A stretch of DNA of 64,000 nt from Gloeocapsopsis sp. IPPAS B-1203 (GCF_002749975.1 NZ_PEIG01000014.1:1-64000), one strand, 5' to 3'; positions 35,948-45,182 are shown, numbered from the stretch's first letter. The notes: a model not told the origin generated them from the sequence alone. A program made the numbers and translations.

Positions 35948-38089
35948 TTATTTCTCCAATTTTGTGCGGTTTGAGCGCTGCAGGAATTGCTCTCTAATTA
36001 CAGCAGCGTTACTTTTTTGTGGTTCTCCTAGCAAGACAATCGACCCTGAAAGTTGCGCGACTAACTGAGACGTCAAATCACTCACCGCTAATCCGCCAGC
36101 ACTTGTACGACGCTGAATCGAGCGCAGCACGACTAAATCGTATGCTTTAGCTGCAGTAATAATTGCTTGTGCGACATTTTCGTGGGGGACGACTTCAACA
36201 ACTGGAGCTTGAGGTAAAGCCAGTTTGGACACTAGAAGCTCAATATTTGATTTGTTCCAGGCAATGCTACTCGGTTTAATGCGGCGATCGCAGACGTTCA
36301 ATAAAGTAACCTGTGCCCCAATGGCTGTAGCGAGCAGTAAAGCAAAACGCAACGGACGCAAGGCTTCTGGCGTAAAGTTTTGCACAGGTACAAGAATGCG
36401 TCGAATTTTTGTGGGAGATTCAAGCAGGCGGGTGACAGCGACTGGACAATGTGATGCCCACAAGACACTATCAATCACATTACCAAACAAGCGAGCGCGA
36501 AAGCCAGTACGTTTCCCCCAGCCCATAACAATTAAATTAGCATCTTGTTCGCGGCTAGCACGCGTGATGCCAAGGGCGATCGCATCATCAATGCGTAGGA
36601 CTGATTCGGCAGTGACACCTAAGTCGTGGCTGAGTGCAGTAGCTTTATCTAACAGTGCATCAGCTTTGACGATAGCACTTTCCAACTGTGGTGCATCCAT
36701 GTGTGCTGGTCCAGTAGCGATCGCAAGTGGTACAAGCCGTCCTTGTGCTTGACGTGCGATTAATGCTGCCATTTCAATCAAATATTGCTCTGTATCAGGA
36801 TTGTAGACCGGAACGACCACAGTCAAAGGCTGTTCAGTATTTGTAGCGTCCAAATCAAGTGGCTTTGCATCTGAAGTCACACTCACAGTAGATGTCATCA
36901 ACCCAACTGCTACTCGACTCGTTAGCAATGGTCCCAAAGTTGCTGTTACAAGCATCAAAACAATAACGCTATTCAACATACCTTCATTGAGTAGTCCGGC
37001 GCGGTATCCTACTAATGTTGCAGCTAAGGTTGCTCCCACTTGCGGTATTGACAAAGACCACATTGTTAGTGCTTCTAGCCAGTTGTATCGATAAATCAGC
37101 TTTGCCAAAAAAGCAGCAATAAATTTGCTACCAATCAAACCAATAACAATCGCCAGCGTCAGCCAAATATTACTAATGCTGGCAACAAAAGCTGGAATAT
37201 TAATCAGCAACCCTAAATCAACAAAAAAGATCGGAATAAAAAGTACACTGCCAACAAATACAACCTTTTCTTTAACAGGTCCTTCCCCAACAACGTCATT
37301 GACTGCTAATCCTGCCAAAAATGCGCCGACAATTTTTTCTACCCCAATCAACTGTGCGCCTACAGCAGCTAGAAATACTGCCAGTAGAACAAAGAGAAAT
37401 TGCTTTCCCTCCTCATCACCTGAACGTCGGAAAAACTCTTTTCCTGCCCAATCAAAGCCAATTAAAACCGCAGCTGAATAAAGAAACAATGAGCCTAGTA
37501 ACGTAATCAAGCTCAGAGCAGTAAATTCTCCTGCATGAATTGCTACACAAATGGCTAATACTAACAGTGCGCCAATATCTGTAAAAATTGTGGCACCAAT
37601 AGTAACCGTAACAGCTTCATTATTAATAACTCCCAAACGACTAATAATTGGATATGCCAATAGCGTATGTGAAGCAAACAGCGAACCAATTAAAATTGAT
37701 GCATTCCAGCCGAAGCCAAAAATCCGCCCGACAAGTGTTCCGACAATAAGCGGTACTAAGAATGTAAAAGTCCCAAACCCCAAAGATTTATTACGTGTTT
37801 GCCGGAACTGTTCCATGTCGACTTCCAGTCCAGCAACAAACATGAGATAGACTAAACCAATATTGGATAGTAACCTGATTGTTGGCTGTTCAGTCTGGAA
37901 TAAATTTAAAACATTAGGTCCTAGTAAAACGCCAGCTAGTAGCAAACCAACTAAACCTGGTAGCCGCAACCGTTCAAATACAATTGGTACAACAAGAATG
38001 ACTATCAGTAAAATCACAAAAGGAACGATTGGTTCGTTTGCGAAAACTTCCGAAGCCGGTTCCACTGCAAGGACGTGAAGGAATGACAT
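35948..38089 (-). CDS. CPA2-family cation/proton antiporter with two universal-stress-protein domains
   Basis: A 713-residue protein. Residues about 20-400 contain twelve or so membrane helices of a Na+(K+)/H+ exchanger, with GLVGLLLAGVLLGPNVL near the start and a conserved acidic exchange site in ATIFTDIGALLVL. The soluble C-terminal half holds two UspA-like domains (about 430-570 and 580-700), recognisable from TVVVPVYNPDTEQYL and RRILVPVQNFTPEAL. The Usp domains probably sense ATP or stress and gate transport. ATG 38089 is chosen over GTG 38098. Members contribute to Na+/K+ and pH homeostasis, complementing the Mrp complex in this window. Confidence 0.9.
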   Translation of the reverse strand: MSFLHVLAVEPASEVFANEPIVPFVILLIVILVVPIVFERLRLPGLVGLLLAGVLLGPNVLNLFQTEQPTIRLLSNIGLVYLMFVAGLEVDMEQFRQTRNKSLGFGTFTFLVPLIVGTLVGRIFGFGWNASILIGSLFASHTLLAYPIISRLGVINNEAVTVTIGATIFTDIGALLVLAICVAIHAGEFTALSLITLLGSLFLYSAAVLIGFDWAGKEFFRRSGDEEGKQFLFVLLAVFLAAVGAQLIGVEKIVGAFLAGLAVNDVVGEGPVKEKVVFVGSVLFIPIFFVDLGLLINIPAFVASISNIWLTLAIVIGLIGSKFIAAFLAKLIYRYNWLEALTMWSLSIPQVGATLAATLVGYRAGLLNEGMLNSVIVLMLVTATLGPLLTSRVAVGLMTSTVSVTSDAKPLDLDATNTEQPLTVVVPVYNPDTEQYLIEMAALIARQAQGRLVPLAIATGPAHMDAPQLESAIVKADALLDKATALSHDLGVTAESVLRIDDAIALGITRASREQDANLIVMGWGKRTGFRARLFGNVIDSVLWASHCPVAVTRLLESPTKIRRILVPVQNFTPEALRPLRFALLLATAIGAQVTLLNVCDRRIKPSSIAWNKSNIELLVSKLALPQAPVVEVVPHENVAQAIITAAKAYDLVVLRSIQRRTSAGGLAVSDLTSQLVAQLSGSIVLLGEPQKSNAAVIREQFLQRSNRTKLEK

Positions 38090-38283
38090 AGACAGCACTG
38101 AGGAGAAAAGCTAGAGGGATTTATGTAGCCAGCTTGTCAGCATTTACAAGAGCAAGAAAAACAACAAAGGCAACGAAAACTTGATAAATTTCCCTACTTC
38201 AAGTTGTTAGACTGCTTCCTGAGATTGTATGTTGAATTGACCAAAAAGTCAGAGATTGGGGATTGGAGTTGAGGAGACTTAAG

Positions 38284-38360
38284 ATGCCTCCGACTAAAAT
38301 CGGGGCTATTCAAGCAAAGTGTGCACCTTTGTACCTAGAGCAAGCTTTTAACAGTAAGTC
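38284..38360 (+). repeat. Degenerate copy of the REP/MITE-like element
   Basis: About 77 bases (GATGCCTCCGACTAAAATCG, then GGGGCTATTCAAGCAAAGTG and a following ACCTTTGTAC) align with the element at 49754-49880. This copy has decayed hairpin stems and lacks the right half. Confidence 0.55.
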
Positions 38361-38433
38361 AACAAAGAGACAAGGGTTGTGGGGCAGCATCATGCGCGAC
38401 TGCATTCTTGATTTCCCTGATCCCTGACCCCTT

Positions 38434-39087
38434 CTATGGATGAATTTGGCTAAGAACAACTTTTAAGCGGTCGTAGTCATCTTTTAATAACACACTTAAA
38501 GTTCTCCCTGCTTTAACTAGCCATTCTCGGTCAGCTTTGCGTAATTGATATACTTCGCGAATTGCAGCAGCTGTCAGTGCTTCTACAGGCGCGCCATTAA
38601 CTTGAAGCAAAGTCCTCAAAAAATCGAGTTGTTCCGAGAAAGCAACAATGGTCTCAGGGTCACAGTGATAAACAGCTTGGTGAATTTGTGGTGGTCGGGG
38701 TGGTAAATACTGATAAAATCGCTGTGGAGATCTTGCCTCAGGCGGTCGCTCAAAGCCCACGATCGCAGCTCTGAATTCAGTTTTGAGCATCGCGAAGATT
38801 TGTGGTTGTTGTTCGCGCAAGTCTTGTAAAGATAAACCTAATGCTCTTGCCCGATGGATCGAATCAATTGGCATCGTCGTTGCGTAGTAAACTACCGCAT
38901 AAACTTGATTACCAGATTCTTCATCGACAGATTTTACCCAACTGCCGAACGCAGGCATAACAGGAAAGCTTAAATCGTCTGGTTCTAGACACTGAGCCCA
39001 GAATTCAGTTGTTGAGGTTTCTATGACTTCAGCGATGTAGTTTGGAGCGCGATCGCCTGTGGCAAATTGTGGTAAGGGAAGACGCAT
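38434..39087 (-). CDS. HAS-barrel domain protein
   Basis: 217 residues. The first 95 or so residues form a HAS-barrel-like domain (HerA/ATP-synthase beta-barrel) and contain VIETSTTEFWAQCLEP and FGSWVKSVDEESGNQVYAVVY. The rest is helical and conserved among cyanobacterial homologues as far as I recall, without a known catalytic motif. HAS barrels usually sit in front of hexameric ATPases, but no ATPase is fused or adjacent. Function unknown; probably cytosolic. Confidence 0.72.
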   Translation of the reverse strand: MRLPLPQFATGDRAPNYIAEVIETSTTEFWAQCLEPDDLSFPVMPAFGSWVKSVDEESGNQVYAVVYYATTMPIDSIHRARALGLSLQDLREQQPQIFAMLKTEFRAAIVGFERPPEARSPQRFYQYLPPRPPQIHQAVYHCDPETIVAFSEQLDFLRTLLQVNGAPVEALTAAAIREVYQLRKADREWLVKAGRTLSVLLKDDYDRLKVVLSQIHP

Positions 39088-39110
39088 ATGAGGGGTCGGA
39101 GGTCAAAATA

Positions 39111-39256
39111 GTAATTAGCTTTTAGCTAAACCCTACAACTGACAGTGGGGGTGTTAAATGTAGAAATACTATGGATTTTTTCTATAACTCAAGCTAGGGC
39201 TTGCAACTCCTGACAATTAGCTAATTGCTAAGAGCTAACAGCTAATTGCTTTTGGG
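39111..39256. repeat. (GCTAATT)n-type short tandem repeats
   Basis: AGCTAA/TTAGCT heptamer-like units recur at about 39111-39128 and 39216-39252, flanking a short unique part between ndhS and the HAS-barrel gene. Inverted neighbours allow hairpins that could end the ndhS mRNA. Confidence 0.5.
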
Positions 39257-39451
39257 TTATTTGGCTTTTTTGCGTCCAGTCTCTACTGGTTCTAGTTCTG
39301 AGAGGTTGAAAGTAATCAGCTTGTCCCAGTTGCCTCCTTCAAATAGCACAGCGGCTTTACCATCACTCACACGCTGTACTAATCCTTGAAAACGGTAGTA
39401 AGTATCGTTGGGATTTGTCACGCACACAGCTGTTCCAGGCAGGATCATCAT
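39257..39451 (-). CDS. ndhS: NAD(P)H dehydrogenase-like complex subunit S
   Basis: NdhS is the small SH3-like, ferredoxin-docking subunit of photosynthetic NDH-1, working in cyclic electron flow and respiration at the thylakoid. The 64-residue chain matches along its length: [20 protein letters not shown], then [20 protein letters not shown] and [11 protein letters not shown] 39451 (or the next ATG, one codon in) is the start. Transcribed alone. Confidence 0.93.
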   Translation of the reverse strand: MMILPGTAVCVTNPNDTYYRFQGLVQRVSDGKAAVLFEGGNWDKLITFNLSELEPVETGRKKAK

Positions 39452-39558
39452 ATCTCTCTCTATAGTTTTGCTTTTAATAGCTTACTAAAAACGGTTGTTT
39501 CAAGATATCTATTGTCTATATTCGTTTTGGCACAGGCTCAAATCACTCTAAAATTATT

Positions 39559-40467
39559 ATGCTACAGTTTCAGCCTCTAGGCTTTGGTCAAGGAGTTATA
39601 CAAACATCATTAGGCTTAATCGTCTACTATGCCCCTGTCGATCCGATGTGGGCTGCTGCTACCTTCAAGCCAGATGAAAATGTACCATCTTTAGTTTTTC
39701 TACATAACTTTGGTGGCGGGGCTTCTGCTTATGAATGGTCTAAAGTCTACCCTGCTTTTGCAAATGACTATCAAGTTTTAGCACCAGATTTAATCGGTTG
39801 GGGTCAATCAACGCATCCTGCGCGAGATTACCAAATTGATGACTATCTCACAACTATTGCCGAGTTCATCCAAAAAACTTGTCGTCAAGGTGCGATCGCT
39901 GTTGCTTCTTCTTTAACTGCTGCATTGGTGATTCGTCTCGCTGTTCAACAGCCTGATTTATTTCAGTCGCTGTTTCTTGTTTGTCCTTCTGGATTTGACG
40001 ACTTTGGGCAGGGCGCGGGACGTCGCTTACCCTTACAACTTATTGGAACACCGCTATTAAACGACTTGATTTACGCTGTAGGCGCACAAAATGAACTTGC
40101 AGTCCGTAACTTTCTACAGCAATTTCTCTTTGCTCAACCAAACCGAGTTACAGAGGAAATGGTAGCTGCCTACTTAGCCTCAGCACAACAACCTAATGCC
40201 AAATACGCAGCACTGGCGTTCTTGCAAGGAGAGCTTTATTTTGACTTGTCGTTATATATTCAACAGCTAACTGTACCTACAGTCATCCTTTGGGGAGAAG
40301 CGGCACAATTTACACCGCTTGCTTTGGGAAGACGGCTAGCTCAGTTGAACCCACAAACGATTCAGCAGTTTCAAGCGATCGCATCCACAGGTGTATTACC
40401 TCATCTTGAAGCACCTGAAATTGTCATTGGTTTATTGCAACTCTATCTTCAGACACTGTCTACTTAA
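39559..40467 (+). CDS. Alpha/beta-hydrolase fold protein with an atypical active site
   Basis: 302 residues with the alpha/beta-hydrolase fold: oxyanion region FLHNFGGGASAYEW (about 48-61) and APDLIGWGQS after strand 4. The nucleophile elbow reads A-S-S118-L-T instead of Gly-x-Ser-x-Gly. The usual acid position in the ILWGExDxFTP motif has Ala (ILWGEAAQFTP). A candidate His survives in GVLPHLEAPE. It may be a weak or non-enzymatic member, or use another acid. No signal peptide. Divergent from ndhS with a 107-base gap. Confidence 0.78.
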   Translation: MLQFQPLGFGQGVIQTSLGLIVYYAPVDPMWAAATFKPDENVPSLVFLHNFGGGASAYEWSKVYPAFANDYQVLAPDLIGWGQSTHPARDYQIDDYLTTIAEFIQKTCRQGAIAVASSLTAALVIRLAVQQPDLFQSLFLVCPSGFDDFGQGAGRRLPLQLIGTPLLNDLIYAVGAQNELAVRNFLQQFLFAQPNRVTEEMVAAYLASAQQPNAKYAALAFLQGELYFDLSLYIQQLTVPTVILWGEAAQFTPLALGRRLAQLNPQTIQQFQAIASTGVLPHLEAPEIVIGLLQLYLQTLST

Positions 40468-40700
40468 ATGTGTCTCAAGTTACAAAAGATCTGCAAGCAC
40501 TAAAGCAACTATTTTGTCAACCGTACGTCAATATGCTTTAGAGAACAAGTAGCAATATTGCTTTAAAAAGAGCAATATTTGCGCTTTTTTACGCTTAAAC
40601 AAACTACTTTCTGGCATTAGTTAACCATAGGAACCTTTAATTCCTGCTAATGTCTACTCATTCTAGATAGCTACCAAAATTTTCGGAGAGTCCTTTACAT

Positions 40701-41969
40701 ATGTCTACTTTCAAGCACTGGCAATCGGGAACCGCTGGATTAATGGCTTTGGGGATAACTGTTGGTGCTGTTGCTCCTCTGATCGCACCCGCTCCATCTT
40801 TTGCACAAGCGTCTGCGTTTGCTGACGTTCCCGCTAACTATTGGGCAAGTCCTTTTATTGCAGAACTAGCAAGCAGAAATATTATTGCAGGTTTTCCAGA
40901 TGGCGGTTTTCGACCAGAAGAGCCAGTGACACGCGCTCAGTTTGCGGCAATGGTGAGTAGGGCTTTTCCACGCGCAGGACAAAGACCTGCAGTCCAATTC
41001 ACCGATGTACCTGCAAACTACTGGGGCGCAGCAGCAATTCAGCAAGCTTACACAACGGGCTTTCTGGCAGGCTATCCTGGTAATCGTTTTGAACCGAATC
41101 AAAATATTCCCCGCGAACAAGTTTTAGTGTCTCTCGCTAATGGTTTAAATTACACTGCGAGTGCCGACGCTAATACTGTTTTGAGTCAATTTTATGGCGA
41201 CGCTAATGCGATTTCTAGCTACGCACGCGCTCCAATCGCCGCAGCAACCGAACGACGCATTGTTGTTAATTACCCAAATGTCCAATTCCTCAATCCAACG
41301 CAAACAGCAACGCGAGCAGATGTAGCAGCATTTATCTATCAAGCGTTAGCTAGTGCGGGGCAAGTGGCTGCCGTTAATTCACCCTATGTTGTCGGACAAG
41401 TGCAGCAACCAACAACGCCAGCGACACTCACAATTCCTAGTGGTACAAGTCTTCCTGTAAGATACGATCAAGCTGAGCGCATTCTCGTCACGCGCGATGA
41501 AACAGCACCGTTGACGCTCACAGTAGCACAAAACATCATCACGCAAAACGGCACAGTGTTAATTCCTTCAGGTAGCCAAGTTGTTGGTGAACTGCGACCT
41601 GCGGAGGGGGGTTCTCAATTTGTTGCCCGCGAATTAGTTTTAGCTAATGGGCAGCGTTTTCAGTTTGATGCAACATCTGAAGTGATTACTCGTACAGAGC
41701 GAGTACGTCGCGGAGCTAATGCAGGTCGAATTGTCCGCAATGCTGCTTTAGGTGCTGCTGCTGCTGCTGCTATTTCTGCAGTGACTGGAGATCGGGCGAT
41801 CGCTACTGAAGAAGTCTTAGGTGGTGCAGGCGTTGGTGCTTTACTCGGCTTATTCTTAGGTCGAGACAGTGTTGATCTTGTTGCTATTGATCCTGATACT
41901 GATTTACAACTAACACTAGGTTCTGATTTAGTACTTACTCCAGGTTCCACACAGCAATCACCGCAATAG
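40701..41969 (+). CDS. S-layer-homology (SLH) domain protein
   Basis: A 422-residue exported protein. The signal peptide ends near ASFAQA (about residue 35). Three SLH modules follow (about 38-95, 100-160 and 165-215) with FADVPANYWASPFI, FTDVPANYWGAAAI and ITR-like TRAQFAAM and TRADVAAF signatures. These usually bind pyruvylated wall polymer or peptidoglycan. The region 240-340 is a beta-rich domain. The C-terminus has an Ala/Gly-rich hydrophobic segment (GAAAAAAISAVTGD and GGAGVGALLGLFLG) like a glycine zipper. No porin barrel is seen, so it is more likely a periplasmic envelope linker than an OprB-type porin. Confidence 0.87.
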   Translation: MSTFKHWQSGTAGLMALGITVGAVAPLIAPAPSFAQASAFADVPANYWASPFIAELASRNIIAGFPDGGFRPEEPVTRAQFAAMVSRAFPRAGQRPAVQFTDVPANYWGAAAIQQAYTTGFLAGYPGNRFEPNQNIPREQVLVSLANGLNYTASADANTVLSQFYGDANAISSYARAPIAAATERRIVVNYPNVQFLNPTQTATRADVAAFIYQALASAGQVAAVNSPYVVGQVQQPTTPATLTIPSGTSLPVRYDQAERILVTRDETAPLTLTVAQNIITQNGTVLIPSGSQVVGELRPAEGGSQFVARELVLANGQRFQFDATSEVITRTERVRRGANAGRIVRNAALGAAAAAAISAVTGDRAIATEEVLGGAGVGALLGLFLGRDSVDLVAIDPDTDLQLTLGSDLVLTPGSTQQSPQ

Positions 41970-42030
41970 TCCAACAAAGTAAAACAAGTACCAGTCATTC
42001 AGTTTTTTAACTAAAGAGGCTATGAAATGT

Positions 42031-42052
42031 GGGTTAGGCATCTTGCCTGCCC
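42031..42052 (+). repeat. Copy of GGCATCTTGCC palindromic repeat
   Basis: GGGTTAGGCATCTTGCCTGCC, nearly identical to the minus-strand copy at 11754-11776, just upstream of the SLH-gene terminator. Confidence 0.6.
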
Positions 42053-42060
42053 ATTGGTAT

Positions 42061-42092
42061 AGCGATTAGTCAATAGCTAATCGCTTTTTTTT
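42061..42092 (+). terminator. Terminator of the SLH gene, inside the 3' end of the kinase gene
   Basis: AGCGATTA (42061-42068) pairs with TAATCGCT (42078-42085), followed by a run of eight T. It terminates the plus-strand SLH transcript. The same bases encode the last residues (KKSD and stop) of the convergent histidine kinase. Confidence 0.8.
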
Positions 42093-43390
42093 GTCAGTGG
42101 TAGCCACACAACAAAAGTCGTTCCAGGATTTTTGTTAGTTGAATTAGAGATTTGTGCAGGACTAAAAACTTGAATTTTTCCTTGCATTTGCTCAATCAAA
42201 TCTTTCGCGATCGCCAATCCTAAACCTGTCCCAGGAATTTGTGATGCTGCTTGTACACCACGATAGTGTCGCTCAAACATATGCTCTAAATCTTGCGCTG
42301 GAATTCCTGAACCAGTATCACTAATTGCAATACCCTGAAAATTATCAGCTGTTTGCCCAGCTTGAATATAAATTCGTCCTCCTGGTGGTGTATATTTTAA
42401 GGCATTGTCGAGTAGATTGCTGAACACTTCTCTTAAAGCGACTGGATTAGCACTGATTAAGGGCAAATTAGGAGGAATATCTAACTGGATATTTAAGTGA
42501 CGTTCTTGAGCGATCGCATTTGAGCTATCTAATAGAGGTGCAAGAATATTAGTTATTGAACACGGCTCAGTGTTTTCCTGAATATTCGGTAGAAGTACCA
42601 AAGGCTTTGATATTTGTTCAACTGACTTTTCTAACAACACAGGCTTTTCTGTTTGTGGTGTTAGCTCAATAATACGGTCAAATTGTTTGAGTAATTCTTG
42701 GATGCGATCGCTCTCTCGAACAATATTTTCTGCCACTTTATGATTAGCATCACCTGGAACAAAGCGCTTAATAAGAAGTTTTCCAAACGTGCGTAAAGCT
42801 GTTAGAGGATTGCGCAATTGATGCAATAAATTATCAAGCAAATCGCGCTGCGTTTCTAATAAAACTTGCTGTTGAGCAAACTGCTGTTCATACCACTCGC
42901 GACGTTGATCAAGTACTCTTGCTAATGCAAGTGTTTGTGCAATACGTTCAATTTCATCACGTTCGCGCTCATCCCAAGGCATATGCTCGCGATTTGTTAC
43001 TAGTAGTCCCATGAAAACGTTGTCATGCATTAAGGGCAAAATAATTTGCGTACTTGGTAACAGACTATAGTGAGTCGATGTGTCGTTTATTTGCTCTGTT
43101 TCTAGTAAAGATTCTAAAGGTTCAACCTCTAACGAGATAACTTTCTGAGGATCAGATAACAGTGGTAGCAAGGCGTTACTCACTTCGGGTATGAGCGTTA
43201 CAGGCTGTGAAGCTTGCCAAGCAGCTTCTGGATAGGCAACGACCGGAATTAACTTTGTTTGTGTTTCTCCTTCTTCTAGCAGTTCTTCTGTCAGGTACAC
43301 GACACTTAAAGTTGCTCCTAAACTTTGCGTCAGTAAGGCAACTTGCGATCGATATAGCGCAACTAACTCGGAACTATTGGACATTAACAT
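42077..43390 (-). CDS. GAF-domain sensor histidine kinase
   Basis: About 437 residues. Residues 10-170 form a GAF-like sensor domain. A coiled-coil linker (about 172-195) leads to the HisKA dimerisation helix, with the phospho-acceptor His in LLHQLRNPLTALRTFGK. The HATPase_c domain has N-box REVFSNLLDNALKYTPPGG, G1 ISDTGSGIP and G2 GTGLGLAIAKD. It lacks transmembrane helices, so it is a cytosolic kinase. No response regulator is adjacent. Starts at 43390 or 43384 (both ATG) are possible. Confidence 0.88.
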   Translation of the reverse strand: MLMSNSSELVALYRSQVALLTQSLGATLSVVYLTEELLEEGETQTKLIPVVAYPEAAWQASQPVTLIPEVSNALLPLLSDPQKVISLEVEPLESLLETEQINDTSTHYSLLPSTQIILPLMHDNVFMGLLVTNREHMPWDERERDEIERIAQTLALARVLDQRREWYEQQFAQQQVLLETQRDLLDNLLHQLRNPLTALRTFGKLLIKRFVPGDANHKVAENIVRESDRIQELLKQFDRIIELTPQTEKPVLLEKSVEQISKPLVLLPNIQENTEPCSITNILAPLLDSSNAIAQERHLNIQLDIPPNLPLISANPVALREVFSNLLDNALKYTPPGGRIYIQAGQTADNFQGIAISDTGSGIPAQDLEHMFERHYRGVQAASQIPGTGLGLAIAKDLIEQMQGKIQVFSPAQISNSTNKNPGTTFVVWLPLTKKSD

Positions 43391-43691
43391 TAACAAAGTA
43401 CTCTTTCAATCTGTGTAAACCAAACTTTTAATTCTAGTATTCTGTGAGAGCAGGTGTCAGACAAGACTAAGAAAGTACATATATAACAATAACGGTTTCA
43501 TCAAGCGTGCCGTAGAAAGTAATAACTGGTACTCTCTATTTAAAAATCGTCAGGCTATTTCTTCACTCAATCTTGAGTTATAAATCTTAAGCAAATTTTC
43601 CTAGGCTAAAATAAACGACTTTGTATCAAAACCTTAATAAAAGTTGATTTTTTAATCTCAATCTCATATACTGACGACGGCTTTTGTAACC

Positions 43692-44042
43692 ATGACTACA
43701 ATCTTCAGCTTGAAAGAGGAGGGAAAGAGGTTGGCAAGGAGACGGAAACGCAAGAGTCGTCGTCGCCAAGAAGGACGCCGAATCCTCGAGCACATTGCCC
43801 AATTTAGCATTGAAAGTGGCGAAGATAAACCTGTGACAGCCGCACGAAAATTTATTCAAGCGGAGGGGATTCTGCCACCGGCATTGCTTCTAGTTAAACG
43901 GAATGAGCATACGACAGACCGTTATTTTTGGGCAGAAAAAGGTCTATTCGGGGCGCAATATGTGGAAGAAAACCATTTTTTGTTTCCTAGTTTAAGAACA
44001 TTAGAATCTCCAGAGCAAGAAAGCCTGGCTGTTCGCAAATGA
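43692..44042 (+). CDS. DUF3155 family protein
   Basis: 116 residues. The N-terminal third is very basic (KRLARRRKRKSRRRQEGRR), followed by the conserved HIAQFSIESGEDKPVTAARK and GILPPALLLVKRNEHTTDRY patches of DUF3155, a cyanobacterial family of unknown function. The Arg-rich region suggests binding to nucleic acid or ribosomes, which is inference only. A strong terminator follows at 44158. Confidence 0.82.
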   Translation: MTTIFSLKEEGKRLARRRKRKSRRRQEGRRILEHIAQFSIESGEDKPVTAARKFIQAEGILPPALLLVKRNEHTTDRYFWAEKGLFGAQYVEENHFLFPSLRTLESPEQESLAVRK

Positions 44043-44157
44043 ATGCACCTGTTGTCTCAATCGCTGGCCAAACTGTTAAAAATTTTTAAGAAAGTTTTTT
44101 TTCTTGAAAAGCTTGCGAGGATTTGCCAGAAAGTAGAGCAATCTGTCTTACATCTTT

Positions 44158-44197
44158 TACCCCACATTTGAGCAAATCTCTAAGTGGGGTATTTTAT
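44158..44197 (+). terminator. Terminator after the DUF3155 gene
   Basis: TACCCCAC (44158-44165) pairs with GTGGGGTA (44184-44191), followed by a T-rich stretch. It lies between the DUF3155 gene and the convergent CCB-like gene. Confidence 0.8.
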
Positions 44198-44211
44198 TTC
44201 AGCCTTGTGTC

Positions 44212-44745
44212 TTATTCAGATGGTTTTAACTTAAGAGAGCGCTGTAACTCAATTAGCTCGTCTCTATGAGCCACAACTGTAATTTGTTGCAACTCATGCG
44301 GTAGGCTTGATTGATTGGGAAACTTAAGTAGTACCCGCTCTGGACGACCAGCTTTTTTCCAATAAAATATACCGGCTACAGGAGACAGTAGCACTAAAAC
44401 AAGGAAGAGCGAACTCAACCCAGGGAAAAGCAAAGACCAGACAAGAGCCAGACACAATATTCCGATAGCTGCTAGCAATGTTAAAAAAATTGCTAAGAAA
44501 ATGCTCGGTTTGACGAAACCTTCATATGTCACTTGATTTTGTGCTGAGTCAATGGTAGCTACCCGATATGAGCGGTGAGCAAAATACTGTTGTAGCTCAT
44601 CAAACATAGAAGTTTTCTCTTGCTCAAAGACAAGAGTCACTTCTTTGGTACGGTCTTTAACTGATGCTCGAATAAAGAAAAATAGCCCGACTGCTAGTAG
44701 CAAAGTCAGTACCAACGTAGAAGCAAGAGATGTAACACTCATCAT
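44212..44745 (-). CDS. CCB2/CCB4-like membrane protein (cytochrome b6f haem cn assembly)
   Basis: 177 residues. The layout is an N-terminal helix (about 7-25) followed by the characteristic FFFIRASVKDRT, a soluble middle part, and two more helices near 80-130. This matches, from memory, the CCB2/CCB4 (DUF2930) family annotated as cofactor assembly of complex C subunit B, which attaches haem cn to cytochrome b6. It would act at the thylakoid membrane. The family assignment is by recall and not certain. A PadR regulator lies just upstream on the same strand. Confidence 0.65.
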   Translation of the reverse strand: MMSVTSLASTLVLTLLLAVGLFFFIRASVKDRTKEVTLVFEQEKTSMFDELQQYFAHRSYRVATIDSAQNQVTYEGFVKPSIFLAIFLTLLAAIGILCLALVWSLLFPGLSSLFLVLVLLSPVAGIFYWKKAGRPERVLLKFPNQSSLPHELQQITVVAHRDELIELQRSLKLKPSE

Positions 44746-44777
44746 TTATCGTTACAGTGTGCAACGCTTTCTTTTAA

Positions 44778-45140
44778 TTATTGATTATTTGTTACACGCA
44801 TACCACTACCTGCATACCCTCGCCATAAACTTGCTAATTCCTGAGCCTGCGGCAACCAATCAGGATTGATTTGATACATCCTGCGAGGACGACCGCGACC
44901 TTCTACCTTGCGCCAGTAACCAGTAATAGCTTTTTCATCTTCAAGAAATTTGAGCGCGCTATACAAAACAGTATCAGAAAGACGGTATAGAGGATTCTCA
45001 GTCTCCAAGCGTTGAATTAACTCTGTTCCATAAGACTCTGCTTCTAGCAATACTGACAAAACATAACATACTGCTAATTCTTGGCATAAATAAGTTGGAG
45101 GAGGGTTTTGAAAAAACTCATAAATCTCATGAATTTTCAT
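44778..45140 (-). CDS. PadR-family transcriptional regulator
   Basis: A 120-residue winged-helix regulator. The core (residues 15-95) has ELAVCYVLSVLLEAESYGTE in helix 1-2 and LSDTVLYSALKFLEDEKAI for the recognition helix. The wing ends KVEGRGRPRRMYQINP. The C-terminal tail is short, as in small PadR-s1 proteins. ATG 45140 (MKIHEIYEFF) fits homologues best; ATG 45182 would add 14 residues. It lies 33 bases upstream of the CCB-like gene and may be co-transcribed with it. Confidence 0.87.
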   Translation of the reverse strand: MKIHEIYEFFQNPPPTYLCQELAVCYVLSVLLEAESYGTELIQRLETENPLYRLSDTVLYSALKFLEDEKAITGYWRKVEGRGRPRRMYQINPDWLPQAQELASLWRGYAGSGMRVTNNQ

Positions 45141-45182
45141 TTCTTTAAATCGCTTAATTTGCCTATGGCTAACTTCAAGCAT

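Noticed and set aside
35747-35974. 75-aa plus-strand open frame downstream of the antiporter gene
   Set aside because: No ribosome site, atypical composition, and its end runs into the antiporter coding region on the other strand.
36225-36752. 175-aa plus-strand open frame opposite the antiporter gene
   Set aside because: Antisense shadow of the Usp-domain coding sequence; no motifs, and the minus-strand product is unmistakable.
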